Shown: positions 1 through 11,347, counted from the first letter of the stretch. The stretch is DNA of 64,000 bases from Prochlorococcus marinus XMU1408 (GCF_003208055.1 NZ_QJUE01000001.1:1-64000); one strand, 5' to 3'. The notes: generated by a model not told the origin, from the sequence alone. Numbers and translations: made by a program.

Positions 1-178
1 ATACTATGCTTTTTAAGATAACCACAGAAACCACAGCTTCTACTACTACTAATTCAATTTCATATCAAAAAATAGATAAAAGTAGAGAAGTAAAAAATTT
101 CGATTTTTTTAACGGTATTGCCTTTTTGAAATAGCTATGAAATTCTTATATCAATAGATTTTTATTTGAGATAACTGG

Positions 179-1339
179 ATGAAGTTAAGTTGTTCCCAAT
201 CTGAGCTTAATGCAGCTCTTCAGCTTGTTAGTAGAGCCGTTTCTAGTCGACCGACACATCCTGTGTTAGCAAATGTTTTACTAGCTGCTGATGAAGTAAC
301 GGGAAAAGTTCGTTTAACTGGATTTGATTTAAGTTTAGGAATACAAACTTCTATTTCTGCTTCTATAGAAAATAGTGGTGCTATAACTTTACCAGCAAAA
401 ATATTCGGTGAAATTATTTCTAAATTGTCTAATGACTCGCCATTAATTTTAAAACTAGATGATAACAGTCAGCAAATAGAATTAACTAGTAAAAGTGGTA
501 CATATCATGTGAGAGGAATGTTGGCTGATGATTTTCCTGATTTACCATTAGTCGAAAGTGGAACATCTCTCAAATTAAATCCATTATTGTTATCAAGTGC
601 TATTAAATCAACTTTATTTTCAAGTAGTACAGATGATGCTAAACAATTACTTACTGGAGTTAATCTTACCTTTGATGGTTATGGTTTAGAATCTGCTGCT
701 ACAGATGGTCATAGATTAGCTATTTTAAATTTAAATAATATTTTATCTCAATCAAATGATGAAAATATATCTACAAGTATTGATAAATTTTCAATTACTT
801 TACCTTCAAAATCTTTAAGAGAAGTCGAAAAATTTTTAAGTACTTGTGATATTAATCAACCTATTAATTTTTTTATTGATAAAGGACAGGTTGTATTTAT
901 ATCAGCTGATGAAATTATTACTATTAGAGCTTTAGAAGGTTCATATCCAAACTATTCTCAATTATTACCAGAAACATTTGAGAATATTTTAGAATTTGAT
1001 AGAAAAGAGTTTATAGCTTCATTAGAAAGAATTGCTGTTTTAGCAGATCAGCATAATAATGTTATTAAAATAACTACTGATAGTGCCGCAAATGTAATTA
1101 GAATATCAACCGATGCTCAAGATATTGGAACTGGTTTTGAATCTTTACCTATTTCTTTTAAAGGTGAATCATTTCAAATAGCATTTAATGTAAGATATTT
1201 ATTGGATGGTCTTAAAGTTATAGATTCAAATCTTATAAAATTGAGCTGTAATGCACCTACAACCCCAGCTGTTTTTTCTCCTATTAATAGTGATCTTAAT
1301 TTTACTTATTTAGTTATGCCTATCCAAATAAGAAATTAA
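179..1339 (+). CDS. dnaN: DNA polymerase III beta subunit (sliding clamp)
   Basis: Forms the ring that tethers DNA polymerase III to DNA. At 386 residues it has normal length for the three-domain bacterial clamp. It opens MKLSCSQSEL, and mid-protein it carries ATDGHRLA and EGSYPNY, both typical of DnaN; the C-terminus ends in VMPIQIRN, like other clamps. The ATG start follows an AT-rich 178-base leader with no clear DnaA boxes. The next gene begins 2 bases after its stop, so it probably leads a dnaN-PRC-purL-purF transcription unit. This position is the customary start of Prochlorococcus chromosome maps. Identification is from family knowledge and motifs. Confidence 0.97.
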   Translation: MKLSCSQSELNAALQLVSRAVSSRPTHPVLANVLLAADEVTGKVRLTGFDLSLGIQTSISASIENSGAITLPAKIFGEIISKLSNDSPLILKLDDNSQQIELTSKSGTYHVRGMLADDFPDLPLVESGTSLKLNPLLLSSAIKSTLFSSSTDDAKQLLTGVNLTFDGYGLESAATDGHRLAILNLNNILSQSNDENISTSIDKFSITLPSKSLREVEKFLSTCDINQPINFFIDKGQVVFISADEIITIRALEGSYPNYSQLLPETFENILEFDRKEFIASLERIAVLADQHNNVIKITTDSAANVIRISTDAQDIGTGFESLPISFKGESFQIAFNVRYLLDGLKVIDSNLIKLSCNAPTTPAVFSPINSDLNFTYLVMPIQIRN

Positions 1340-1341
1340 TT

Positions 1342-2124
1342 TTGTCAATACCAAATAAACTATTATTTAGTGATTTCTTAAAGCATAATGTCCGTTGTGA
1401 CAAAGGCATAGACCATGGTCCTGTTGTAGCTGCATGGATGCATCCTCCAGCTCACAGAATATTAGGTTGGATTAGTCGACCGTCTAATTTAAGATTAGAA
1501 AGAGAAGTTTGGAGATTAAATCAATTAAAAGGTATAAATCAGCATGAACTATATGTAAAAGGAAATGGTTCTTCTTCTGATGATCAGACTTTAGATCGTT
1601 TTCCTACTTTAATGAAAGCTAATGTTTTTAATAGCAATGGTGAGAAATTAGGTCTTATAGCTGATTTTGTTTTTGAGCCGAAAAAGGGAAATATTCAATA
1701 TTATTTAGTAAGTCGTTCCAATCCATTGATCCCTGGAACAAGTCGATGGCGTTTATCTTTATCTCAAATAATTGATAAACAACCTGGTTCCATTTCATGT
1801 GATATTCATACATTTGAAGATTTACCTATTCATAAAGCAAGTTTAAGAGAAGAATTTTTAAGTAAAAGTAGAAAATGGAAAAATCAGTTTCAAGATTTGA
1901 CTTATAAGGCTTCTGACAGGTTAGAGGGATGGATAGATGAGCAAATAATTGAAAACGAGAATACAAGTTTTAATGATTCATTTATCTCTGAAGATAATTC
2001 TGATTCCTACGATGATTGGATAGATAATTTAGATATAGATAGTTCTGAAGAATTTAATAGAATGAATGAAAGTAGAAGAAAAACAAGTTCTACCAATGAT
2101 AGAGATCTTGATCCCTGGATTTAA
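1342..2124 (+). CDS. PRC-barrel domain protein, conserved in picocyanobacteria
   Basis: A 260-residue soluble protein of unknown function. The N-terminal two thirds look like two PRC-barrel-type beta domains: one around residues 40-80 (HRILGWISRPSNLRLEREVW) and one around 90-155 (ANVFNSNGEKLGLIADFVF then YYLVSR). PRC-barrels bind RNA or protein partners in families such as RimM. The C-terminal third is charged and probably disordered, with many Asp, Glu and Ser residues. The start is TTG, 2 bases after the dnaN stop; purL starts 3 bases after its own stop, so the three are surely co-transcribed. No catalytic motif is visible. The dnaN-PRC-purL order is conserved in this lineage, but the role is not known to me. 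Confidence 0.85.
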   Translation: MSIPNKLLFSDFLKHNVRCDKGIDHGPVVAAWMHPPAHRILGWISRPSNLRLEREVWRLNQLKGINQHELYVKGNGSSSDDQTLDRFPTLMKANVFNSNGEKLGLIADFVFEPKKGNIQYYLVSRSNPLIPGTSRWRLSLSQIIDKQPGSISCDIHTFEDLPIHKASLREEFLSKSRKWKNQFQDLTYKASDRLEGWIDEQIIENENTSFNDSFISEDNSDSYDDWIDNLDIDSSEEFNRMNESRRKTSSTNDRDLDPWI

Positions 2125-2127
2125 TAA

Positions 2128-4539
2128 ATGACATCTTTTTCTAAAAATACAGCTTTTAATCAATTAGTTAATTCGCCAGGTTTTTTTGTTGAATATGACT
2201 TGTTAGCTTCTATTGAACAAGAAGGTTTGAAATTAGATGATTATGTAGAAATTTGTCGAAGACTTAAGCGACCACCAAATCGTAATGAATTAGGAATGTT
2301 TGGTGTTATGTGGTCTGAGCACTGCTGTTATCGCAATTCTCGCCCGTTATTAAAAAAATTTCCTACCACTGGTCCAAGAATTCTTGTTGGTCCAGGTGAA
2401 AATGCAGGAGTGGTAGATATTGGCTTTGGTCAAAAATTAGTTTTTAAAATTGAGAGTCATAATCATCCATCTGCGGTAGAACCTTTTCAAGGAGCTGCGA
2501 CTGGTGTTGGAGGAATATTAAGGGATATTTTTACTATGGGAGCTAGACCAATCGCTTTATTAAATGCTTTAAGATTTGGTCCTTTAGAAAATGAAAAGAA
2601 TATTAGTTTATTAGAAGGTGTTGTTTCAGGAATTTCGCATTATGGAAATTGTGTAGGTGTACCCACAGTTGGAGGAGAAGTTCGATTTGACAATAGTTAT
2701 TCAGGTAATCCTTTAGTAAATGCAATGGCATTAGGTTTAATGGAAACAGATGAAATAGTTTGTTCAGGAGCCAGTGGTATAGATTTTCCAGTTTTATATG
2801 TTGGAAATACTACTGGCAGAGATGGAATGGGAGGAGCAAGTTTTGCAAGTTCTGAACTTTCAAAAACCTCAATTGATGATCGGCCGGCTGTACAAGTTGG
2901 TGATCCGTTTCTTGAAAAAGGATTAATAGAAGCTTGTTTAGAAGCATTTAAGACAGGGTATGTAATTGCAGCTCAGGATATGGGAGCTGCAGGTCTTACT
3001 TGTAGTTGTTCTGAAATGGCTTCAAAAGGTGAGGTGGGAATTGAATTGAATCTTGATCTTGTTCCAGCAAGAGAGAAGGGAATGACTGCATATGAATTTC
3101 TGTTGTCTGAATCTCAAGAACGAATGTTATTCGTTATTAAACCTGGATCAGAACAAGAATTAAAACAATTATTTATGAGATGGGGTTTATATGTTGAAGT
3201 TGTTGGAAAGGTCTTAAAAGAAAAGGTTGTAAGAGTGTTACATAAAGGAAAAATAGTAGCAAATATTCCAGCATCTGCACTCGCTGATGATACACCTATA
3301 GAGGAACATACATTACTAAACTCTGTTCCTGAATATTTACAAGAACATTGGAAATGGGATGAAGATTTATTACCTGAAAATTTAAATAATGGTATTATTA
3401 ATCTTCAAAATAAAGTATTTATAAGTTGGAATAATGTTTTACTTAATTTATTAAGTAATCCTTCAATAGCTTCAAAAAATTGGATATATAAACAATATGA
3501 TTATCAAGTTCAATCTAATACAGTTATTTGTCCTGGAGAAGCAGATGCAGCTGTTATTAGAATTCGTTCGCAAAATAATTTTAAAATAAAATCAAAACAT
3601 AATAGAGGAATAGCATCGGTAGTTGATTGCAATGATAGGTGGGTTTATTTAGATCCAAAACGCGGAAGTATGTCTGCAGTAGCAGAAGCAGCTAGAAACT
3701 TAAGTTGTGTTGGAGCTGAACCATTAGCAATTACAAATAATTTAAATTTCTCGTCTCCTGAAAATCCAGTTGGTTTTTGGCAATTATCAATGTCATGTGA
3801 AGGAATAACCAATGCATGTAAGGTATTAGATACTCCTGTTACCGGAGGAAATGTGTCATTATATAATGATACAAAATTACCAAATAATGCTGTTATACCA
3901 ATACATCCAACTCCAGTTATTGGTATGGTTGGCTTAATAGATAATTTGAATAATTTATGTAAAAAAGCTTGGCTTAAAACAAATGATCAAATTTTTATAA
4001 TTGGATTACCTTTAGAAACTAAAAAAAATAAAGATAATAGAATTTCATTATCTGCTTCATCTTTTTTAGAATATATACATGGTTTAAAAACTGGAAGACC
4101 ACCAGAAATAGATTTAAATTTAGAAAAACAAGTTAATCTTTTTCTAAGAAAAATAATCAAAAAAGGTATTATCAATTCAGCTCATGATGTAGCAAATGGA
4201 GGTTTATCAGTAGCTATAGCTGAGTGTTGTATTGCTTCTGGATTTGGAGCAAAGATTATTTTACCTGAAAGTGATTCTAGGTTAGACCGTACTCTTTTTG
4301 CAGAAGGAGGATCAAGAGTTTTAATTAGTTGTTCAGATTACCAAGCTACAGAATTAAAAAAATATTATAATAATTTTATTTTACAAGAATCTAATATTTT
4401 TTCCTTATCGTATATAGGCAATGTTAATAATCAAAAAAAATTATCAATATATCAATCAAAAAATTTGATTGTAGATATAAATATTCAAGATTTACAAGAC
4501 AAATATAAAAATACTATTCAGAAAAAAGTATCTAATTAA
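2128..4539 (+). CDS. purL: Phosphoribosylformylglycinamidine synthase subunit PurL
   Basis: Catalyses the ATP-dependent conversion of FGAR to FGAM in purine synthesis, working with PurQ (glutaminase) and PurS, neither of which is in the window. The 803-residue length fits the small PurL of the three-subunit enzyme and not the large single-chain form. Visible motifs are [19 protein letters not shown] near the N-terminus, [20 protein letters not shown] (nucleotide and metal binding), and the second-half TGGNVSLYN and [10 protein letters not shown]. It follows the PRC-barrel gene by 3 bases and is 60 bases ahead of purF, which catalyses the first step of the same pathway. The last 250 residues are very AT-rich and Asn/Lys-rich, as usual in this genome. 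Confidence 0.97.
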   Translation: MTSFSKNTAFNQLVNSPGFFVEYDLLASIEQEGLKLDDYVEICRRLKRPPNRNELGMFGVMWSEHCCYRNSRPLLKKFPTTGPRILVGPGENAGVVDIGFGQKLVFKIESHNHPSAVEPFQGAATGVGGILRDIFTMGARPIALLNALRFGPLENEKNISLLEGVVSGISHYGNCVGVPTVGGEVRFDNSYSGNPLVNAMALGLMETDEIVCSGASGIDFPVLYVGNTTGRDGMGGASFASSELSKTSIDDRPAVQVGDPFLEKGLIEACLEAFKTGYVIAAQDMGAAGLTCSCSEMASKGEVGIELNLDLVPAREKGMTAYEFLLSESQERMLFVIKPGSEQELKQLFMRWGLYVEVVGKVLKEKVVRVLHKGKIVANIPASALADDTPIEEHTLLNSVPEYLQEHWKWDEDLLPENLNNGIINLQNKVFISWNNVLLNLLSNPSIASKNWIYKQYDYQVQSNTVICPGEADAAVIRIRSQNNFKIKSKHNRGIASVVDCNDRWVYLDPKRGSMSAVAEAARNLSCVGAEPLAITNNLNFSSPENPVGFWQLSMSCEGITNACKVLDTPVTGGNVSLYNDTKLPNNAVIPIHPTPVIGMVGLIDNLNNLCKKAWLKTNDQIFIIGLPLETKKNKDNRISLSASSFLEYIHGLKTGRPPEIDLNLEKQVNLFLRKIIKKGIINSAHDVANGGLSVAIAECCIASGFGAKIILPESDSRLDRTLFAEGGSRVLISCSDYQATELKKYYNNFILQESNIFSLSYIGNVNNQKKLSIYQSKNLIVDINIQDLQDKYKNTIQKKVSN

Positions 4540-4599
4540 ATTCTTGATGACTTATAATTTTAATATTCAAAAAAGTTTTTTTAACGAGGAAATATAATC

Positions 4600-6057
4600 A
4601 TGTGTGGAATTGTAGGTGTTGTTTCAACCGATCAGTGTAATCAACAAATCTACGATAGTTTGTTATTGCTCCAGCATAGAGGTCAAGATTCTACTGGGAT
4701 TGCAACGATGGATGGCAGTGTTTTTCATATCAATAAATCAAAAGGTCAAGTGCGTGAAGCTTATAGAACTAGAGATATGAGAGGTTTGATAGGAAAGACT
4801 GGATTAGGGCATGTAAGATATGCAACCAAAGGAGCTGCTCATCGAGAAGAAGAAGCACAACCTTTTTATGTAAATGCTCCTTATGGAATTATTCTTGTTC
4901 ATAATGGCAATTTAACTAACACAAGAGAATTAGAAAAAGAACTTTTTAAAGTTGATAGAAGGCATACAAATACTTCAAGTGATACTGAAATGTTATTAAA
5001 CGTTTTGGCTACAGAATTAAACACTGCAATATCTGTAAAAGATATAAATCCCAATGATCTTTTTAATGCTGTAAAAAGGCTTCATTCAAGAGTAGAGGGA
5101 TCCTATGCTTCAATTGCATTAATTGCTGGTCATGGACTTTTAGCGTTTAGAGATCCTTTTGGAATACGACCTTTAGTTATTGGGAAAAGGTTAGTAGGAA
5201 ACAATAAGCCAGAATGGGTAATAGCTAGTGAATCATTAGTGATTGAAAATAATGATTATCAAATTGTTCGAGATGTTGAACCAGGAGAGGCAATTTTTAT
5301 TACCTCCGATGGTGAGTTTTTCTCTAAACAATGCTCAGACAATCCACAATTATTTCCTTGTTCATTTGAATATGTTTATTTGGCTAGACCTGATTCAATA
5401 ATGAACGGTATTTCTGTTTATGAGTCAAGATTAAGAATGGGAGATTTACTCGCTGAAACTATAAAAAAACAAATTTCTTTAGGTGATATAGATGTTGTAA
5501 TGCCAATACCCGATTCCTCTAGGCCTGCTGCAATGCAAGTAGCTAGACAGTTAGGTATTGAATATAGGGAGGGTTTTTTTAAGAATCGTTATGTTGGTAG
5601 AACATTTATAATGCCTGGTCAATCACTACGAAAACGTTCTGTTCGTCAAAAGTTAAATGCAATGAGTACTGAATTTAAAAATAAAAATGTTTTGATAGTT
5701 GATGATTCAGTTGTTCGAGGAACAACATCTCAGCAAATAGTTCAAATGGCAAGAAGTGCAGGTGCTAATAAAGTTACTTTTACATCTGCTGCACCACCCA
5801 TTAGATATCCACATGTTTATGGTATTAATATGCCAAGTAGAAATGAATTGATTGCTTATAATAGAAATATAAATGAAATTGAAAATAATTTATTGATTGA
5901 TAAAATGATATATCAAGAAGTAGACGATCTTACTAAAGCTATAACTAGGGGTTCTAAAATTAAAGAATTAGATTTATCTTGTTTTACAGGAAAATATGTA
6001 ACTGGTACAGTAACTCAAGAATATTTATCTTGGATTGAAAAAACTTCTTTATCTTAA
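4600..6057 (+). CDS. purF: Amidophosphoribosyltransferase
   Basis: First committed enzyme of purine biosynthesis: PRPP plus glutamine gives phosphoribosylamine. The 485-residue chain begins MCGIVGVV, so Cys2 becomes the N-terminal nucleophile of the Ntn glutaminase domain after Met removal. The PRTase domain carries the PRPP loop [17 protein letters not shown] at about residues 365-382. Cysteines in the last third could hold an Fe-S cluster as in Bacillus-type PurF, but I did not establish this. A good Shine-Dalgarno (AACGAGGA) lies just upstream. Its stop overlaps by 4 bases the end of the convergent topoisomerase gene. Confidence 0.97.
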   Translation: MCGIVGVVSTDQCNQQIYDSLLLLQHRGQDSTGIATMDGSVFHINKSKGQVREAYRTRDMRGLIGKTGLGHVRYATKGAAHREEEAQPFYVNAPYGIILVHNGNLTNTRELEKELFKVDRRHTNTSSDTEMLLNVLATELNTAISVKDINPNDLFNAVKRLHSRVEGSYASIALIAGHGLLAFRDPFGIRPLVIGKRLVGNNKPEWVIASESLVIENNDYQIVRDVEPGEAIFITSDGEFFSKQCSDNPQLFPCSFEYVYLARPDSIMNGISVYESRLRMGDLLAETIKKQISLGDIDVVMPIPDSSRPAAMQVARQLGIEYREGFFKNRYVGRTFIMPGQSLRKRSVRQKLNAMSTEFKNKNVLIVDDSVVRGTTSQQIVQMARSAGANKVTFTSAAPPIRYPHVYGINMPSRNELIAYNRNINEIENNLLIDKMIYQEVDDLTKAITRGSKIKELDLSCFTGKYVTGTVTQEYLSWIEKTSLS

Positions 6058-8534
6058 TTATTTTCTGGTAATATCATTGATAAAATAGATTTTATAAATT
6101 CGTTTTCTTTTAAGCTTAGATTTAATTTTTTTTCTTTTTTGTAAGGGTGACTATTAATTTGTTTTGTATCTAATTTTTCATATCTATCTTTATTCGTTTT
6201 AATATAAATATATTCATTATCTATAAAACAATTAATTACTCTATCTTTTGTTTTCTTAGTATCCTTAAAATTGATACCTATTGTTCCTAATTCTCCTTTT
6301 TTTGATATTTCAATTTCTTGGATATTATGTTTTATGAAAGAATTTTTATTTGTTATTAATATTAAATTTTTAATTTGTTTATCTTCAACAGTAAATACAT
6401 CAACTATACTTTCACCTGGGAATAATTTTATTATATTAGATCCTTTAGCTAGTTTGCCCATACATGGAAATTCATTTTCTGTTATTTTAAGTTTAATTAT
6501 TCTTCCAATATTGCTTATTACTAACAGATAACTATTTTCTTCAAAAATAAGACAAGATTTAAGTTTAATTTTATCTTTTAATTTTAAAATAGTTGTTGAT
6601 CTGTTAGAAATGTCTGTTATTTCACTAATTGCAATTCTTTTAAATTTTCCATCACTGCTTATTAATCCCAAGCTCATACCTTTTTTATTCGGTAATGGAA
6701 TGAAATTAATTATTTTATCATTTTCTAAACCTGCAGGTAAAAATTTTTCTAAGGGTCCTGGATTTTGTCCCGCAAATTCCCACTTGAGAATGCCAATTTT
6801 TCCTAGCTCACTAATAGCTAGAATTTTTGGCTCATTTTTTATTGGCCATATTAATTTAGGAGGTAAAAAATATTTTTCTTGATTACTTTCTTTTAGTTTT
6901 AATTTTTTAATTGTTATTGATGGTACTATTTTAATTTCATTGTTTGATTGAATGATAATTTCTGAATCTATTGATAATTCTTTTAATGCATTTATTCTTT
7001 GAAGCTCTTTGTTTGGTCTTTGATTTGCTATTCGCTCGGCAATTAGTGCATCTCCGCCTTCGATTAATTTTGTTTTTCTTGAGCTTCCAAATCTTTTTTT
7101 GAGTTCTCTTAATTCTTTAATCATTAATTTCATCAATTGTTCTCTATTGTTGATAATTGACTCCAGATCATCTCTTTTAAGTTTTAAATCTTTTATCTCA
7201 TTTTTTAAAGAAGTTTTTTCAAGGCTTGTTATTTTTTTTAAAGGCATACCTAAAATCCCATCTGCTTGCCTTTCATTAATTTTTAAACTATTAATTAAAT
7301 TATTTTTGGCTTCTGCTATATCTTTAGATTTTTCAATTAAATTTATAATTTCTCTTAGATTATTTATTGCTTGTATTAGTGCTTCGACTATTTCTTGCCT
7401 GCTCTTAATTTTTTTTAATAAATAATTGCTTCTTAGTAAAATAGTATTTTCTCTAAACTCTAGGAAATTATCTAATAATTTTCTTAATGTAAGTTGTACT
7501 GGTTGACCATTAACTAACGCAAGCAAAATAGCACCAAAATTACTTTGTAAAGAAGTTTTTTGATATAAAAAATCTAAAATTTTTTCTGGATCAGAATCTC
7601 TTTTGATTTCTACTAGAATCCTCATTCCATCGCGATCACTTTCATCTCTAATATCTGCTATTCCAGAGACTTTTCCATTATTAACTAGATCGGCTAATTT
7701 TTCGATCCAATTAGCTTTATTTAATTGATAAGGTAATTCAGTAATGATAATACCACTTCTTTTGTGTTTACCTTTTCCTGGAATAATTTCTTCAATATGA
7801 GCTATTCCTCTCATGGTTATACTTCCTCTGCCTTTTGTGTAAGTTTCTTTAATCCCATTACTAATTAAAATTTCTCCTCCAGTAGGAAAGTCTGGTCCAG
7901 GGATTATTTCTAATAATCTTTCTTCGCTTAATGAGGGGTTTTTGACTATCGCTATTAAAGCTTCTACTACTTCATTTAAATTATGGGGAGGAATGCTTGT
8001 TGCCATTCCTACAGCGATACCTGCACTTCCATTTAAAAGTAGAAAAGGTAGTTGAGCGGGTAATACATCTGGTTCTTGCTGTGACCCGTCAAAATTTGGA
8101 GAGAAATCAACAGTTTCTTGATCAATTTCACTTAAAATTGCATCGTTTGATATGGGTGCTAATCGAGTTTCGGTATATCTCATTGCAGCTGGAGGATCAT
8201 CATCAATTGATCCAAAGTTTCCATGACCATCAAGAATTGGGTATCTAGAGCTAAAAATCTGCACCTGTCTTACAAGTGCGTCATATACCGCTTGATCTCC
8301 ATGTGGATGATATTTACCAAGAACATCTCCTACAACACGAGCACATTTTCTATAAGGTCTATCGGGCGTAAGTCCTAATTCATGCATTGCAAAAAGAATT
8401 CTTCTTTGCACTGGTTTCAGACCATCTCTCGCGTCAGGCAATGCTCTTCCAACGATTACGCTCATTGCGTACTCGAGGTAAGAACGCTGCATTTCTTGAT
8501 GCAACGAAATTGGTTTTAGCCGTTCTTTGGCCAT
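6054..8534 (-). CDS. DNA gyrase/topoisomerase IV subunit A (GyrA/ParC-like)
   Basis: DNA cleavage-rejoining subunit of a type IIA topoisomerase, 826 residues. The N-terminal breakage-reunion domain is well conserved; the catalytic tyrosine is Tyr120 in [10 protein letters not shown], and the gate region [16 protein letters not shown] is intact. A coiled-coil stretch lies around residues 370-500. The C-terminal pinwheel is divergent and Lys/Ile-rich, and I see no canonical GyrA box (QRRGGKG), so it may be a decatenase-like second A subunit and not the main gyrase A. The B-subunit partner is not in the window. It is transcribed toward purF and overlaps it by 4 bases. gyrA and parC are both possible symbols, so none is assigned. 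Confidence 0.93.
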   Translation of the reverse strand: MAKERLKPISLHQEMQRSYLEYAMSVIVGRALPDARDGLKPVQRRILFAMHELGLTPDRPYRKCARVVGDVLGKYHPHGDQAVYDALVRQVQIFSSRYPILDGHGNFGSIDDDPPAAMRYTETRLAPISNDAILSEIDQETVDFSPNFDGSQQEPDVLPAQLPFLLLNGSAGIAVGMATSIPPHNLNEVVEALIAIVKNPSLSEERLLEIIPGPDFPTGGEILISNGIKETYTKGRGSITMRGIAHIEEIIPGKGKHKRSGIIITELPYQLNKANWIEKLADLVNNGKVSGIADIRDESDRDGMRILVEIKRDSDPEKILDFLYQKTSLQSNFGAILLALVNGQPVQLTLRKLLDNFLEFRENTILLRSNYLLKKIKSRQEIVEALIQAINNLREIINLIEKSKDIAEAKNNLINSLKINERQADGILGMPLKKITSLEKTSLKNEIKDLKLKRDDLESIINNREQLMKLMIKELRELKKRFGSSRKTKLIEGGDALIAERIANQRPNKELQRINALKELSIDSEIIIQSNNEIKIVPSITIKKLKLKESNQEKYFLPPKLIWPIKNEPKILAISELGKIGILKWEFAGQNPGPLEKFLPAGLENDKIINFIPLPNKKGMSLGLISSDGKFKRIAISEITDISNRSTTILKLKDKIKLKSCLIFEENSYLLVISNIGRIIKLKITENEFPCMGKLAKGSNIIKLFPGESIVDVFTVEDKQIKNLILITNKNSFIKHNIQEIEISKKGELGTIGINFKDTKKTKDRVINCFIDNEYIYIKTNKDRYEKLDTKQINSHPYKKEKKLNLSLKENEFIKSILSMILPENN

Positions 8535-8550
8535 CTTTGAGTATGTAAGA

Positions 8551-8574
8551 GGCCTAAATTTCTATATTTAGGCT
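8551..8574. repeat. Hairpin between TPR gene and topoisomerase gene
   Basis: Perfect 8-bp inverted repeat GCCTAAAT/ATTTAGGC at 8552-8559 and 8566-8573, extendable by a G-T pair, with a 6-base loop. It lies in the 83-base gap between two minus-strand genes, just upstream of the topoisomerase start. No T-run follows on either strand, so a Rho-independent terminator is unlikely. It may be a 5' leader hairpin or an operator. Confidence 0.4.
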
Positions 8575-8617
8575 ACTAACTAATTTGTTAAAAACCAGTT
8601 TTTTGTTAAACATTTAT

Positions 8618-9487
8618 TCATTGAATTTTTTCTTTAGCTTCTTTAACTACTTTTTTCATTTCTTTCGCTTTAAATAAAAGTTGTGCGGAGTTCTGTAATT
8701 TCTTCCCCCACAATTGTTTCGATTGATAGTTTTTTGAAACATATTTAGGATTAGATATTAAAGCATTTTTTGCTAGATTTATTGTATAAATAGATTTATT
8801 ATCTGTTGAAAATAATACGATTGCAAGAGCTAACATAGGCTCGGCATCATTACTAATTTTAAGTGCTAATTTGAATTTTGATATTGCTTCTTTTGAATTA
8901 TTTAATTCATATTGAATGAGTCCTTCATTATTAATAGATTGCCAAAAAGAGGAGTTTATTTTTGAAGATTTTTTAAATGCAATTAATGCTGATTTATAAT
9001 TGTTTAACATTATTTCAGCATTACCTAATTGAAAATAGCCTCTTTCACTATTTTTATTTATTAGTAAACCTTCATTTATATAAAATTTGGCTTTCTTAGG
9101 ATTATTTAAATCCATATATATAGATGCTTTCTTGAAATATATGTTTTCTTCTTTTGGTTTTAGTTTTATTGCCTTATTTAATGATGATAATGCTTTATAT
9201 TTTTGATCTGATCTTATCTGAGCTTCTGCAAGACTATTCCAAAGAGCTATTTCTGAAGGATTTAATTTAATTGCTAATTCTAAAAGTTTAATTGCTTCAG
9301 AATTTTGACCCAGTTGAATTAACTGAATCGCTGTTCTTCCAATTTGTATTGATGTTGAATTTAATTCCTTTTGGTTTGGTTCATTAATTTTGGGAAAGAA
9401 AGCATTTGCTGATTTAATTATAAGAAAATTGTTAACTAGAGTTAGATAAAGTAAAACTTGAAAAATAGCTGTAATTTTATTTGTCAT
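8618..9487 (-). CDS. Exported TPR repeat protein
   Basis: A 289-residue protein with an N-terminal hydrophobic signal (residues about 8-28) ending in SANA before FFPK, suggesting export to the thylakoid lumen or periplasm. The rest is mostly tetratricopeptide repeats: about five 34-residue units between residues 48 and 230, with typical G-x4-A-I-x-L-x2-A spacing (for example GQNSEAIKLLELAIKLNP). TPRs form a superhelical scaffold for protein binding; no enzyme domain is attached. It sits 2 bases downstream of queG on the same strand and probably shares its transcript. It is distinct from the TPR family at 36,970 and 59,289 onward, which lacks a signal peptide. Confidence 0.88.
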   Translation of the reverse strand: MTNKITAIFQVLLYLTLVNNFLIIKSANAFFPKINEPNQKELNSTSIQIGRTAIQLIQLGQNSEAIKLLELAIKLNPSEIALWNSLAEAQIRSDQKYKALSSLNKAIKLKPKEENIYFKKASIYMDLNNPKKAKFYINEGLLINKNSERGYFQLGNAEIMLNNYKSALIAFKKSSKINSSFWQSINNEGLIQYELNNSKEAISKFKLALKISNDAEPMLALAIVLFSTDNKSIYTINLAKNALISNPKYVSKNYQSKQLWGKKLQNSAQLLFKAKEMKKVVKEAKEKIQ

Positions 9488-9489
9488 AA

Positions 9490-10434
9490 TTATAAATTAT
9501 TTGATATTGAATTTATATTTCTACGCCACATCCATGGCTTAATACGTTTTAATGCGGAGCTATTTAAATTTTCTTTCCATTTTGTATCGCTCCATGATAA
9601 TGCATCTTTTTTAGTTAAATTCAAAATCCATTCCGATGGTTGAAGATCTGGTTCAGATGTGGTAGGTATGCTTTTTTTGTTCCAAGGACATACTTCTTGA
9701 CAGATATCACAACCTGCGACCCAATTACCCATTTTATTAATAATATTTCTGGGCAATTGTTCTTCTCTGTTTTCTAAGGTGTGATAGGCCAAGCATTTAT
9801 TTGAATTTACAATAAATGGTTCTTCTATTGCTTTGGTTGGACATGCATCAATACATTTTTCACATTCTCCACAAATAGGTTTTGATGGCTCGTCGGCTTC
9901 CAAAATTTCAGTAGATAAAAGATGGCCTAAAAACATCCATGAGCCAATTTTTGAGTTGATAATATTGCTATGTTTTCCAATCCATCCAATTCCAGCTTCT
10001 TCAGCCCATGCTTTATCTAATAATGCGCTTGTATCAACACAAATTTTCCATTTAGAATTTGGTCTTTCTTTTTCTAAAAATTGACCAATCCTTTTTAACT
10101 TGTTTTCAATAACTTTATGATAGTCTTTTCCCCATCCGTATCTTGCTATTGAGATATCTTTAGGAGTTTTTTCTACTTCAACATAGTAATTTAGTCCTAC
10201 TGCAAGAACACTTTGCACTCCTTTAAGCATGTACTCTATATTTTTTCTTCTTGGGCTTTTCATCCATTCCATTTTGGCTTGATGTCCAGCTTGAAGCCAT
10301 CTTTCCAATGAAGCGTTTCTAAGTTTGATTCTTGAAGATCCTGGAACTTTTGCAATCCCTACTGCATCAAATCCTTCTTCAAAAGCTTTTTCTTTTATTT
10401 TTTTTGTAAGATCAACAGATTTTTTCAAGTTCAC
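9490..10434 (-). CDS. queG: Epoxyqueuosine reductase
   Basis: Catalyses the last step of queuosine synthesis, reducing epoxyqueuosine in the anticodon wobble position of GUN tRNAs; it uses cobalamin and two [4Fe-4S] clusters. At 314 residues the length is typical. Both ferredoxin-like motifs are visible: CGECEKCIDACPTKAI around residues 187-203 and CDICQEVCPW near 244-253. KAWAEEAGIGWIGKH is also diagnostic. It sits directly ahead of the exported TPR gene and is divergent from the DUF502 gene at 10,619. The cobalamin need fits the presence of cbiD elsewhere in the window. Confidence 0.95.
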   Translation of the reverse strand: MNLKKSVDLTKKIKEKAFEEGFDAVGIAKVPGSSRIKLRNASLERWLQAGHQAKMEWMKSPRRKNIEYMLKGVQSVLAVGLNYYVEVEKTPKDISIARYGWGKDYHKVIENKLKRIGQFLEKERPNSKWKICVDTSALLDKAWAEEAGIGWIGKHSNIINSKIGSWMFLGHLLSTEILEADEPSKPICGECEKCIDACPTKAIEEPFIVNSNKCLAYHTLENREEQLPRNIINKMGNWVAGCDICQEVCPWNKKSIPTTSEPDLQPSEWILNLTKKDALSWSDTKWKENLNSSALKRIKPWMWRRNINSISNNL

Positions 10435-10585
10435 AGTTTGTTTTTCATTAATAGTTTTTATACCTTTAATTAAAAGGTTCTTTAGTTGATTGAGACTTTA
10501 TTTGGGTCCTCAAATGCGTTCTTTTAATGTTTTATTTCTATTATTAGCTTAAATTATTTAATTAATGCACTGAATTTGGTTAGAT

Positions 10586-10599
10586 TGTATATATATACA
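10586..10599. promoter_or_regulatory. AT-rich dyad upstream of DUF502 gene
   Basis: Perfect 14-base palindrome TGTATATATATACA, 20 bases before the DUF502 start, in the 184-base region between the divergent queG and DUF502 genes. It overlaps where a -10 element of the plus-strand promoter would lie. It could be a promoter core or an operator, but AT-rich palindromes arise easily by chance in this genome. Confidence 0.25.
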
Positions 10600-10618
10600 C
10601 TTTTCGGACTCTCTTTAT

Positions 10619-11347
10619 TTGGTGCAGTCCTCTTCTCCAAAGCAAGACCTGACTCTTGCCTCAAGGCTTCAGCAGGATCTAAAAAATGACCTGATAGCTG
10701 GTCTTTTGGTGGTTATTCCCCTAGCTACCACTATATGGTTGTCTACAATTGTCAGTCGGTTTGTACTGGCAATTTTGACTTCAATACCAAAGCAATTAAA
10801 TCCTTTTATTACTCTTAATCCTTTATTGCAAGACCTAATCAATCTTGCATTGGGTTTAACTGTTCCTTTATTAGGTATTTTATTGATTGGTTTGATGGCC
10901 AGAAATTTTGTAGGAAGATGGTTGCTTGAGTTTGGGGAAGGAACTCTTTCTCGTATCCCTCTGGCAGGATCAGTTTATAAAACCCTTAAACAACTATTAG
11001 AAACTTTTCTTCGAGATAATTCCACTAGGTTTCGCAGAGTCGTCTTAGTTGAATATCCACGAGAAGGCTTATTCAGTGTTGGTTTTGTAACTGGTATTGT
11101 TGGCCCATCTCTTCAAACTGAACCTGATAAACCTTTATTAAGTGTTTTTATACCTACAGCACCTAATCCAACTACTGGTTGGTATACCTTAGTACCAGAA
11201 GGCTCTGTTAAAGATTTAGATATTTCTGTTGAAGATGCATTTAGAACAATTATTTCTGCTGGAATTGTAAATCCTGATGATAGAAATAACTCTACAAATA
11301 CTTCTTTTTCTAGTTTATTTTCTCAGTTAAGAGCTTCTTCTTCATAA
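10619..11347 (+). CDS. DUF502 family membrane protein
   Basis: A 242-residue integral membrane protein of the DUF502 family, widespread in cyanobacteria and proteobacteria, with no firmly known function. Two transmembrane segments are visible, around residues 28-52 (LLVVIPLATTIWLSTIVS) and 75-97 (LGLTVPLLGILLIGLMA). They are followed by a soluble domain with the family motifs IPLAGSVYKTLKQL and PNPTTGWYTLVP. The start is TTG at 10,619 or the adjacent GTG at 10,622; nothing in the sequence decides. It is followed closely by nusB and ftsY, a conserved order in marine picocyanobacteria. Confidence 0.92.
   Translation: MVQSSSPKQDLTLASRLQQDLKNDLIAGLLVVIPLATTIWLSTIVSRFVLAILTSIPKQLNPFITLNPLLQDLINLALGLTVPLLGILLIGLMARNFVGRWLLEFGEGTLSRIPLAGSVYKTLKQLLETFLRDNSTRFRRVVLVEYPREGLFSVGFVTGIVGPSLQTEPDKPLLSVFIPTAPNPTTGWYTLVPEGSVKDLDISVEDAFRTIISAGIVNPDDRNNSTNTSFSSLFSQLRASSS

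Noticed and set aside
1-178. Replication origin with DnaA boxes upstream of dnaN
   Set aside because: The nearest match (ATAACCACA) deviates at two positions from the DnaA box and is single; no cluster is present.
7099-7425. 108-codon plus-strand ORF antisense to the topoisomerase gene
   Set aside because: Shadow of the coiled-coil coding region on the minus strand; Phe/Ile/Ser-rich with no domain.
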